From contig CAYXOX010000016.1 of the NCBI GenBank assembly GCA_964466745.1, forward strand, positions 1 to 35,202: a stretch of DNA of 35,202 nt. Reading direction: 5' to 3'. Shown here piece by piece: positions 8,257-15,144 of the stretch. The notes under the pieces are model-generated. The model did no database searches. It was not told the origin of the DNA and saw only the letters and a list, made by a program, of their open reading frames with translations. Origin of the DNA: CAYXOX01 sp964466745 (GTDB lineage Bacteria; Pseudomonadota; Alphaproteobacteria; Rhodobacterales; Rhodobacteraceae). The stretch's first letter is position 1; each line of letters starts with the position of its first letter. A program made the position numbers and the translations under genes.

Positions 8257-8347
8257 GGCAGCCTATGGCGGCATGCTCCGAGCGCTGAGGTATGCGCCAT
8301 GAGCATGGCTGCCATTCCGAAACGAGATACCACAATTGCTGCGAAAA

Positions 8348-8360
8348 CGCCATATTGGCG
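8348..8360. promoter_or_regulatory. Short palindrome upstream of the DUF6280-like gene
   Basis: CGCCA-TAT-TGGCG is a perfect inverted repeat of 5+5 bases with a three-base centre. It lies 40 bases before the start codon of the small gene at 8401. A dimeric regulator could bind there, but none is identified and a chance palindrome cannot be excluded. Confidence 0.25.
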
Positions 8361-8400
8361 GGCACGCCCCGCGTAAAAGAGCAAGAACAAGGACGACGAG

Positions 8401-8718
8401 ATGAGAGATTTCGTTGACGGCACGGCGTTCAACAACGAACAGGGCAACCGCGCTCGCAAGCTTTTTGCCGCGGTCGTTCTCGCCGCTTTGGACGATGCCA
8501 TCGCCGACGACAAGAAGTACGGCAACGGACCGGAGCAGATCGCCCGCTGGGCGCGCTCCCGGGACGGGCGCGAAGTGCTTTCGTGCGCCGGCATTGACCC
8601 GAACGAGCGGGTGGTGAGCGGGCTCATGGAGTTCGTTGCCAAGGGGGTGCGGACCTCCGTGGCGCTCTCGCGCGAGGAGAGCGAGCGCCGCAACGCACAG
8701 CAGGCGGAAGCGGCCTGA
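8401..8718 (+). CDS. Small conserved Rhodobacteraceae protein (DUF6280-like)
   Basis: A 105-residue soluble, helical protein. I recognise the sequence pattern MRDFVDGTAFN...GNRARKLFAAVVLAALDDAIADD...YGNGPEQIARWARSRDGREVL as that of a small protein family found throughout Rhodobacteraceae and catalogued as DUF6280; the function is unknown. The whole length is conserved-looking, with little low-complexity sequence except the Glu/Arg/Gln-rich tail. It stands as a single-gene unit: divergent from efp, with a purine-rich ribosome site (AAGGACGACGAG) just before the ATG and a rho-independent terminator at 8771-8805. No domain or catalytic motif is visible. The DUF number is from memory and should be treated as tentative. 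Confidence 0.8.
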   Translation: MRDFVDGTAFNNEQGNRARKLFAAVVLAALDDAIADDKKYGNGPEQIARWARSRDGREVLSCAGIDPNERVVSGLMEFVAKGVRTSVALSREESERRNAQQAEAA

Positions 8719-8770
8719 CGGCCGCGGTGGTCGCGCACTACTTCGACGCGATCCTTTAGAGCTTTGATCA

Positions 8771-8805
8771 GACGCGCTCCGCAACTGCGGGGCGCGTCTC
8801 GTTTT
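8771..8805 (+). terminator. Rho-independent terminator after the DUF6280-like gene
   Basis: The arms GACGCGC-T-CCGC (8771-8782) and GCGG-G-GCGCGTC (8787-8798) can pair over 12 positions, with one U-G pair, around the loop AACT. The sequence TCGTTTT follows. It begins 52 bases after the stop codon at 8718. It is the clearest plus-strand terminator in the window. Confidence 0.8.
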
Positions 8806-8928
8806 GATCGGTCGTGCTGGACGGGTGCGCGCCACCGTGCGAGAGCGCAGCCGCTCTGCCCGCCGGGCCGGGCATCCTCGCCGGGTCTCGCGGGAGCGGC
8901 GGCCCGTGACGGGGTCTTGCCTGCGCGG

Positions 8929-10005
8929 CTACTCGAAATCCTGGCTGGCTATGGCGCGCTGGATCTCGCGGCGCACGAGCTTGCGCACGTTGCGGGTGAT
9001 CCGTTCGCCGAGTTCCCCCATGAGTTCCTGGCGCACGATCTCGGCCACGAGATCGCGCAGGGCCTCTTCGTCGATCTCCAGCGTCCCCGAAGTCGCGAGG
9101 AACTCCTCAGGGTTCGTTGTTTCGTCCGGCTGACGCGCCCCCGGGGCGGTGCGGGCGTCGTAAACGCTTTCCCATGCGTCGGGCCCGTCGGCTTCGCCGG
9201 GCTCCGCTGCCAGCCCCTCAAGGCCTGAATCCTCCGTGTCCCAATCACCTCCGCGACGGCTCACGGCCGCCTCGAGCGCGGCGATGGTCGCTTCGAGCCG
9301 TGCTGCGCTCTCGGCGCTGGCTTCCACCAGCGGCATGTCGTCGGCGGGGGCCGCGGAGTCTTCGCTGCCCTCCCATGCGGGTTGTTCGAGCGGGTCGGGC
9401 ACGGCCTCGGCAGCGGCTTCCGGCACGGGCTCCTCTTCGGGCGCGGGATCGGGGCCGGTCTCCTGCCACGCTTGCGCGCCGGGCTGGCCCGATTCCCCGT
9501 TCACGCGGTCGCCCCCTCGCGATGACTCCCGTGCATGTTCCGGCCCGAGCATGGGCCCGGCAGCGGGGAGCGCACCGTCGTCACCTCCGTCCGCCGCCTT
9601 CGCCCAGGGCAGCTCGCCCCGAGCGTCCACGTGGCTCGGCTCGCCTGCCTCGGCTGCCGTGCCATCATGATCGTCCCTGGCTCCGGCCTCGTCCGCGCAG
9701 CCGCGCCGCGCGCGGAACGGTGGGAGCTCGGCCTCGGGCTCTGCCCGCGGGGCGGCTTCGCTGCCGCCGGCGCCATGCGCGGGGGCGTGCCGCTCGGGCC
9801 GGTCGAGCCGCTCGGGCCGGTCGAGCGCCTCTTCATGGCGCGCCGCGGACCGGTACGCGGGTTCGCTGATGCGTTGCGAGGGGGTCAGGACAAGCTTCTC
9901 GGCGGCGCGCGGCCGTCCGTCAGAGGGCTTGCTCTCTTCCGATACGAGCCGGCGGATGGACGAAAGAACGTCCTCGATTTCCACGTTGGTCACCGGGTCC
10001 GACAT
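8929..10005 (-). CDS. PopZ-like polar organizing protein (DUF2497-type ends, long acidic middle)
   Basis: A 358-residue protein with three parts. The N-terminal ~25 residues (IEDVLSSIRRLVSEE) resemble the first helix of PopZ (MEEILASIRRIIS in Caulobacter, from memory). The middle ~275 residues are rich in Ala, Pro, Glu, Asp and Gly, and look disordered. The last 50 residues (309-358) contain ALRDLVAEIVRQELMGEL and VRKLVRREIQRAIA, which follow the PopZ C-terminal pattern of L-x-D-V-V-x-E-L-L-R, then V-x-x-E-x-x-R-I. PopZ self-assembles at cell poles and recruits chromosome-segregation and cell-cycle proteins. The gene follows tolC and pcm on the same strand, an arrangement I associate with alphaproteobacterial popZ. 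It is about twice the Caulobacter length because of the middle. No strong ribosome site precedes the ATG at 10005. Similarity is by eye, so the name stays tentative. Confidence 0.6.
   Translation of the reverse strand: MSDPVTNVEIEDVLSSIRRLVSEESKPSDGRPRAAEKLVLTPSQRISEPAYRSAARHEEALDRPERLDRPERHAPAHGAGGSEAAPRAEPEAELPPFRARRGCADEAGARDDHDGTAAEAGEPSHVDARGELPWAKAADGGDDGALPAAGPMLGPEHARESSRGGDRVNGESGQPGAQAWQETGPDPAPEEEPVPEAAAEAVPDPLEQPAWEGSEDSAAPADDMPLVEASAESAARLEATIAALEAAVSRRGGDWDTEDSGLEGLAAEPGEADGPDAWESVYDARTAPGARQPDETTNPEEFLATSGTLEIDEEALRDLVAEIVRQELMGELGERITRNVRKLVRREIQRAIASQDFE
9791..9826. repeat. Tandem 18-bp repeat within the PopZ-like gene
   Basis: CGCTCGGGCCGGTCGAGC is present twice in direct succession (9791-9808, 9809-9826). 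In the PopZ-like frame it encodes LDRPER twice. It lies in the disordered acidic region and keeps the frame, as expected for a linker that tolerates length change. Confidence 0.85.
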
Positions 10006-10096
10006 ACTGAGTACCGCTCTGCCCTGGGCCGAATTGCGTTTTGCCCTTCGAACCAAGTCTAGCGGCGTGGGGGCTTCGGGGCAACTCGGCCGGGCT

Positions 10097-11473
10097 TCAG
10101 CGGTTACCGATCGAGTCGAGAACCCGGTCGAGGGCGCGGCCCTGGGCACTCATGGCCGCGGGTGCCGATTTGACAAGCTCGTAGTATGCGGCGGGATCGT
10201 AGCGCTGCACGGGAAGTCCGAGGTGCTCGGCGGTCAGCAGGCCGGTGGCCTCCAGTACGGCGTAGCGCGCCACGAGCCTGTCCGAGAGAGCCGAGACCCG
10301 GTTGGCTTCGGCGTCGAGCAGTTCCTGTTCGGCATCGAGCACGTCGAGCGTGGTGCGCGCGCCGAGCTCGGCTTCCTCCCGCACGCCTTCGAAAGCGATC
10401 CGCGCGGCGGCGATCTGCCGTTCGAACGCCTCGAGCGAAGCGGCGGCCACGCGCAGGTTGGCATAGGCGTTGCCCACACCGAGCGCCACGTTCTGCTGGG
10501 CGATGTGCAGGCTGGCGCGGGCGGCGTCGCGCTGCGCCGCGAGGCGGCGGACCGACGAGCTCAGCGCCCCGCCCTGGTAGATCGGGCCCGACAGCTCCAG
10601 CCCGAGCGATTCGCTGCGGTCGAACTCGTCGTCGAAGCTCACCGAACCGCTGAGCGAAAGGCTGGGCCGCATGGCCGCCTCTGCCGCCTGCAGCGCCAGT
10701 TCGGTTGCGGCGATCTCGTGCTGCTGGGCGACGATGTCGGGGTGGATGCGCAAGGCGAGCGAGACGGCCTCGTCCTCGCTGGCGGGCAGGCGGGGGGAGA
10801 GCCCCTCGCCGCCGAGCGCCCCGGGCAGCCGGCCGACGACGGCGCGGTACTCTTCGCGGGCCCGCACCAGCGCGCCTTCGGCCGCGGCGAGCTGGCTGCG
10901 CGCGGAGGCGAGCCGCGCCTCGGCCAAGGACACGTCGGTGCGGGTGATCTCGCCGACCTCGAATCGGTCGCGCGCGGCGCGCACCTCCTGGGTGATCACG
11001 CGCACGTTGTTCTCGCGCAGGCGCACGAACTCGGCCTGGCGGCGCACGTCTGCGAAGGCAGAGACGCTCCGCAGCAGCACCGATTGCTCTATGCCGATCA
11101 GGCGCGCCCGGGTGGCCAGAACGGTTTCCTTCTGGGCATCCACGTTCAGGCGGCTGCGGCCGAAATCGTAGAGCAGCATCCGCCCGACCAGCGCGAGCGA
11201 CGAGGTGACATCGCCATCGGACGACGTGCCCGACGGGCGGCGGTAAGTGGAAGTCGCGGTATAGCTGAGCACCGGCCGCATCGAGGCGACGGCCTGCGCC
11301 ACATCCTCGTCCGCGGCCCTGAGGAGGGCGCGGTTCTGGGCGATCAGGCCGGAGGCATTGTAGGCTTCCGTCAGCGACTCCGCCAAAGTCTGGGCCTTTG
11401 CCTGCGGGATCGTGAAGGCCAGCGCGGCGACAATGGCGGCAAGCGCGGTGATCCGCGAAAACGTTGACGTCAT
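10097..11473 (-). CDS. tolC: TolC-family outer membrane efflux/secretion channel
   Basis: A 458-residue outer membrane channel protein. Residues 1-27 form a signal peptide (hydrophobic core ITALAAIVAALAF, cleavage after AKA). Two TolC repeats follow with the expected long helices and short strands: VLSYTATSTYRRP and SLSLSGSVSFDDEFDRSESLGLELSGPIYQGG are the strand regions, and the Ala/Arg/Glu-rich stretches form the periplasmic barrel. The trimer links inner-membrane exporters to the outside and serves drug efflux and type I secretion. I chose ATG 11473, preceded by a GGGGGG stretch, rather than an upstream frame start that lacks a signal peptide. It lies 46 bases after pcm and 91 before the PopZ-like gene, and is probably co-transcribed with them. 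No adaptor or inner-membrane pump gene is adjacent. Confidence 0.92.
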   Translation of the reverse strand: MTSTFSRITALAAIVAALAFTIPQAKAQTLAESLTEAYNASGLIAQNRALLRAADEDVAQAVASMRPVLSYTATSTYRRPSGTSSDGDVTSSLALVGRMLLYDFGRSRLNVDAQKETVLATRARLIGIEQSVLLRSVSAFADVRRQAEFVRLRENNVRVITQEVRAARDRFEVGEITRTDVSLAEARLASARSQLAAAEGALVRAREEYRAVVGRLPGALGGEGLSPRLPASEDEAVSLALRIHPDIVAQQHEIAATELALQAAEAAMRPSLSLSGSVSFDDEFDRSESLGLELSGPIYQGGALSSSVRRLAAQRDAARASLHIAQQNVALGVGNAYANLRVAAASLEAFERQIAAARIAFEGVREEAELGARTTLDVLDAEQELLDAEANRVSALSDRLVARYAVLEATGLLTAEHLGLPVQRYDPAAYYELVKSAPAAMSAQGRALDRVLDSIGNR

Positions 11474-11519
11474 GGCAGCGCCCCCCAGCGCAGGTGGATA
11501 ACGAGGTGCCGGCGGTCCC

Positions 11520-12173
11520 TCAGAACTCGAACGCCGGCACTCGTGCGAATCCGGGCAGCACCGGAGCGCCGGCATTGAAGACGTAGCGCCAACTCACGGC
11601 GCCGTCGACCTTGTAGCCAATCCGCACCACCCCGAGGGCGCCCTCGACGAAAAGACAGGCGATGCGCCCGCCTTCGCGAAGCTGGTCGGTCAGCCCGTCC
11701 GGGAGCCGCTCCACCCCGCCCTCGATACAGATCGCATCGTAGGGTGCATGCTGCGGGGCCCCGCCGGTGAGCGGCCCTTCCACGACGGCCACGTTGTGTA
11801 TTCCCTGTTCGGTCAGCGTCGCTTGCGCCTCGCCGGCCATGTCCGGGTCTTCCTCCAGCGCGATGACCATCTGTGCCAGCTGTGCGAAGAGCGCCGCCGA
11901 GTAGCCGAGCCCCGCGCCGATATCGAGCACCATCTCGCCCGGCTGGATGTCGAGCGCATCGAGCATCTTTGCCTGCGTGCGCGGCTCAAGCAGGACGCGC
12001 CCCGGAGCGAGGGGGAGGTTCTCGCCGAGATAGGCGGCCTCGCGCAGCGCGGCGGGCACGAAGCGTTCCCGCGGGATCTCCAGCATCGCCTCGATGATGG
12101 GGAACTTGGTTACGTCCGACGGGCGGACCTGGGTATCCACCATCACGGTGCGGCGTCGCGCGAAATCGGCCAT
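11520..12173 (-). CDS. pcm: Protein-L-isoaspartate O-methyltransferase family protein
   Basis: A 217-residue SAM-dependent methyltransferase of the Pcm family, which methylates isoaspartyl residues in aged proteins so that they revert to aspartate. Motif I is VLDIGAGLGYSAALFA (82-97), and MVIALEEDP is the following acidic-loop strand. The N-terminal half (RERFVPAALREAAYLGENLPL...LLEPRTQAKMLDAL) matches the substrate-side region of Pcm, although the usual Y-x-D/N and P-x-x-I-S details are altered (E-P-R-T in place of the more common Q-P-x-x-x-S). This places it in the alphaproteobacterial Pcm subgroup that precedes tolC. Start ATG 12173 has GGAAGG upstream. True isoaspartate repair activity in this subgroup is assumed, not shown. 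Confidence 0.85.
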   Translation of the reverse strand: MADFARRRTVMVDTQVRPSDVTKFPIIEAMLEIPRERFVPAALREAAYLGENLPLAPGRVLLEPRTQAKMLDALDIQPGEMVLDIGAGLGYSAALFAQLAQMVIALEEDPDMAGEAQATLTEQGIHNVAVVEGPLTGGAPQHAPYDAICIEGGVERLPDGLTDQLREGGRIACLFVEGALGVVRIGYKVDGAVSWRYVFNAGAPVLPGFARVPAFEF

Positions 12174-12416
12174 GGCAACCTTCCGTTCGATCAGTCCCGC
12201 GACAGATGCCACATCCCGTGCAGGCGCCGCAACGGCCAGTCTGCCGCGCGGCGCCGCAAAGGTTGCCCATGGTGCTCGGCTGCCGGCGCTGCGCCGGCCC
12301 CGGCGCCCGAGGCGCGCCCGCGGGCCAGGCCATTGCCTGGCCCGTGGCGACGGCTATGATCGCGCCGCGCGGGCCTGACCTCGGGGATTGCCCTGCGGCG
12401 CGGACGTGAAGGGCCG

Positions 12417-12422
12417 GGAAGG
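12417..12422 (+). promoter_or_regulatory. Ribosome binding site supporting a GTG start at 12430
   Basis: GGAAGG lies seven bases before GTG at 12430. The next candidate start codon, the ATG of NIMIV, would remove the first seven residues and has no comparable site. The same frame is open upstream but without sensible initiation signals. Confidence 0.6.
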
Positions 12423-12429
12423 CGGGGGC

Positions 12430-13416
12430 GTGACGCAGCGTTTCAACATCATGATCGTGGGCCAGGCCGGGCGCCTTGCCTACGAGGCGCTTCTCTTCGC
12501 CGCTTCGCTCCGGGCGATGAGCCCGGGTTTCGAGGGGCGGCTCGTAGTGGCCGAGCCCCAGCCGGGGCCGCTCTGGCCGCGCGATCCGCGCATTCCCGAG
12601 GGGGAACTGCGCAACTCCCTGCTCGGGCTCGGCGCCGAGATACTGCCGTTCGAAAGCCTGCATTTCGGCGCCGCCTACCCGTATGGCAACAAGATCGAGG
12701 GGTTGGCGACGCTTCCTGCGGGAGAACCCTTCGTTTTCTTCGATACCGACACGCTCGTCACCGGCGAGATTTCGGAGGTTCCCTTCGACTTCGAGCGCCC
12801 CACCGCGTCGCGCCGCTGCGAAGGCACCTGGCCGGTGCTCGAGCTATACGGCCCCGGCTACGACGAGATCTGGGGCGCGCTCTACCGCCGCTTCGGGCTC
12901 GACTTCGAAAGCTCGCTGGATCATGCCCAGCCCGACGGATACTGGCGGCGCTATCTCTATTTCAACGCGGGCTGGTTCTTTCATTCCTGCCCCGAGGTCT
13001 TCGGAGCCCGCTTCCTCGACACCGCCATCGGCATCCGGGACCACCCGCCGGCCGAACTCGTGTGCCAGCCGCTCTACCCCTGGCTCGACCAGATCGCGCT
13101 GCCGCTCGTCATCCACGGGCTCGGCGGAGGGCGGGAGACGCTGGCCGAAGGCCATCTTGACGGCGCCGTGACCTGTCACTACCGGCTGATGCCGCTGCTC
13201 TACGCCCGCGAGAGCGATCGCGTGGTGGAGGTGCTCGAGGCGGTCACCGCGCCCAACCGCATCAAGAAGGTGCTGAAGGGCCACGAGCCGTTCAAGCGGA
13301 TGATCTACCAGGGGCGCGGCCGCAAGGCGCGCGCGCTCTTCGACAGGGAGCGGTTGCCGCGCCGTGAGCAGGCGATCCGCAACCGGCTGAAACGAGAAGG
13401 ATACTGGCTGCGATGA
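12430..13416 (+). CDS. Putative GT-A-fold glycosyltransferase-like protein
   Basis: A 328-residue protein with a GTG start. The first strand FNIMIVGQAGRLAYEALLFAASLR and the segment FVFFDTDTLVTGEI (residues 101-114) have the layout of nucleotide-diphospho-sugar transferases, with an acidic DTD (105-107) in the position of the metal-binding DxD motif. The middle is aromatic-rich (YWRRYLYFNAGWFFHSCPEVFGARF), again usual for GT-A enzymes. No signal peptide or membrane helix is seen. The C-terminal ~60 residues are basic (IKKVLKGHEPFKRMIYQGRGRKARALF). It shares ATGA with the next gene, a DMT exporter, so the two are translationally coupled. Donor and acceptor are unknown, and a non-catalytic relative cannot be excluded. 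I do not recognise a named family. Confidence 0.55.
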   Translation: MTQRFNIMIVGQAGRLAYEALLFAASLRAMSPGFEGRLVVAEPQPGPLWPRDPRIPEGELRNSLLGLGAEILPFESLHFGAAYPYGNKIEGLATLPAGEPFVFFDTDTLVTGEISEVPFDFERPTASRRCEGTWPVLELYGPGYDEIWGALYRRFGLDFESSLDHAQPDGYWRRYLYFNAGWFFHSCPEVFGARFLDTAIGIRDHPPAELVCQPLYPWLDQIALPLVIHGLGGGRETLAEGHLDGAVTCHYRLMPLLYARESDRVVEVLEAVTAPNRIKKVLKGHEPFKRMIYQGRGRKARALFDRERLPRREQAIRNRLKREGYWLR

Positions 13417-14363
13417 GCGCTCCCGCAGGATCTTCCGGGCAGGCCGCCGTCGCGGCCCGGGCCGCTGCCTTCGCCGCAGACAGGCCGGTGGCGGGCCTGG
13501 CGCTGATGCTCGGGTTCTGCATGCTGGTGCCGCTTTCGGAAGCCTACGCCAAGCAGGCCGCCATGGCGTCGGTGCCGATCGTGGTGATCACCTTCGCGAG
13601 GTTTCTCGGGCAGTCGGTGATGATGGCGCCGCTCGTGATTCACCGGGCGTCGACATGGCGGATGCCACCCGGGCTCTGGGGGCTCATCATCCTGCGCAGC
13701 CTGCTCCATGTTCTGAGCACCGCTCTCATCTTTCTCGCCTTCCGCTACATGCCTCTCGCCGAGGCCGTGGCCATCGGCTACCTGATGCCCTTCGTTGTGC
13801 TGCTGCTGGGCTGGGCGGTTATGGGCGAGGCCGTGGGGCCCCGCCGCCTCGCCGCCTGCACCGTGGGCTTCATCGGAACGCTGCTCATCTTCCAGCCGAG
13901 CTTCGCCGAGGTGGGCTGGCCCGCGCTCCTGCCGCTCTCGGTGGCGGTCATTTTCGCCGTCTTCCAGCTGCTCACCCGTGCGCTCTCGCGCCGCGTCGGG
14001 CCTGTCCAGATGCAGGCGGTGGGCGGCACGGCGGTCACGCTCATGTTGCTTCCCGCGGTTCTTCTCGTTCCGGGGACGCAGGCCGCGCTCGAACCGTCGG
14101 CGCTGTGGGCCCTCGTCGGCGTGGGCGTGTTCGGTGCGCTGGGCCACCTCGCGTTCACCTGGGCGCTCAAGTTCGCCCCTGCCTCGACGGTCGCCCCGCT
14201 GCAGTACATCGAGATCCCGTTCGCGGTGCTGTTCGGCTGGTGGTTCTTTGGCGATCTGCCGGGCGCCCTTGCCAGCTTCGGCATCCTCGTGACGATCGGC
14301 GCCGGCGTCTATGTCATGCTGCGGGAGCGGGCCATCGCGCGGCAGCGGGCAACGCCCGGCTGA
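13413..14363 (+). CDS. DMT-superfamily (EamA) permease
   Basis: A 316-residue inner-membrane protein with about ten hydrophobic segments arranged as two EamA repeats (roughly 30-150 and 170-305). The end of the first repeat, YMPLAEAVAIGYLMPFVVLLLGWAVMGE, is interrupted by no charges except the expected Glu residues; the second repeat has its counterpart in FAPASTVAPLQYIEIPFAVLFGWW. This is the classic 10-helix drug/metabolite transporter pattern. Such proteins export or import small metabolites, but the substrate cannot be read from sequence. The start overlaps the preceding gene at ATGA (13413-13416). The last 50 bases overlap, tail to tail, the thiamine diphosphokinase gene on the other strand. 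Confidence 0.9.
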   Translation: MSAPAGSSGQAAVAARAAAFAADRPVAGLALMLGFCMLVPLSEAYAKQAAMASVPIVVITFARFLGQSVMMAPLVIHRASTWRMPPGLWGLIILRSLLHVLSTALIFLAFRYMPLAEAVAIGYLMPFVVLLLGWAVMGEAVGPRRLAACTVGFIGTLLIFQPSFAEVGWPALLPLSVAVIFAVFQLLTRALSRRVGPVQMQAVGGTAVTLMLLPAVLLVPGTQAALEPSALWALVGVGVFGALGHLAFTWALKFAPASTVAPLQYIEIPFAVLFGWWFFGDLPGALASFGILVTIGAGVYVMLRERAIARQRATPG

Positions 14364-15000
14364 GCAATCCGAGTTCCGCCCGGGGCAGGATCAGCAACAT
14401 CTCCGGCGAATCGAATTCCAGGGTCACCGGCCCGAGCGCCGCGTTGGAGGTCCCGAGCCGCCCCGCGGGCTGAAAGGCGATGCCGTCGATCGGCCAGCGC
14501 AGGCCGTCCGAGCGCCCCGTCACCGGGCCCATGGGAAACAGCGAAACGAGGGTGCCGGGCGCGAGATCGAGCGCCAGCCGCGGCGGTGCGAGGCAGGTCA
14601 CATCCCGAGGGCCGAGCAGCAGCGTCGGCTGCCCCGGGTACTTCAGGAGCGTGGCGAGGGCGGCAAGGGCGTGGTCGACACGCCCGCCGGCGAAGCCCAC
14701 CGCCACCACCAGCGGTGCCGTGATGCGCGAGAGCGCCTTCTCGAAATCGGTGGTGTCCTGCTCGGTCACGTGGAGCAGCCGCTCGGGCCCGAGCCGCTCG
14801 GCCGTGGCGCGCGAGATGGAGTCCAGATCCCCGATCACCCGTTCGGGCAACGCACCCGCCGCGAGGGCCGCGTCGGCGCCGCCGTCGGCGGCGACGAGCC
14901 GCGGCGCCAGCGCCAGCGCGGCGGCAAGACCCTCGGGATCAGCCGCGCCACCGCCCACCAGCGTGACGGCCCCCTTGGAGGTGACAATCCCACCGCTCAT
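14314..15000 (-). CDS. Thiamine diphosphokinase
   Basis: A 228-residue enzyme that transfers diphosphate from ATP to thiamine, giving thiamine diphosphate. Family motifs are present in order: ADGGADAAL (38-46), IGDLDS (56-61, metal and ATP binding), DTTDFEKAL (82-90) and GGRVDH (105-110). The C-terminal half is the usual beta-sandwich, ending after LEFDSPEMLLILP. The start at 15000 (ATG) has no strong ribosome site; an in-frame ATG at 15018 is an alternative that would add six residues. Its 3' end overlaps the convergent DMT gene by 50 bases. It is divergent from the acidic 705-residue gene. No TPP riboswitch pattern was recognised in the 144 bases upstream. Confidence 0.92.
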   Translation of the reverse strand: MSGGIVTSKGAVTLVGGGAADPEGLAAALALAPRLVAADGGADAALAAGALPERVIGDLDSISRATAERLGPERLLHVTEQDTTDFEKALSRITAPLVVAVGFAGGRVDHALAALATLLKYPGQPTLLLGPRDVTCLAPPRLALDLAPGTLVSLFPMGPVTGRSDGLRWPIDGIAFQPAGRLGTSNAALGPVTLEFDSPEMLLILPRAELGLLSRALPAAARWPAPAA

Positions 15001-15144
15001 CGGGGGATCGTTTCGCATCTGATGGGAAGACCACAATCCGAACACACAATATTGCCCAAAAAAACGCTCCATCGTTCCCTTTCGCGAACCAATTGATGGT
15101 AAACACAAGGGTGCGGGGCTTGGAATGATTGACGAGAGTAGGCG

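Noticed and set aside
15001..15144. TPP riboswitch upstream of the thiamine diphosphokinase
   Set aside because: The conserved CUGAGA and related riboswitch cores were not seen on the minus strand of this short gap.
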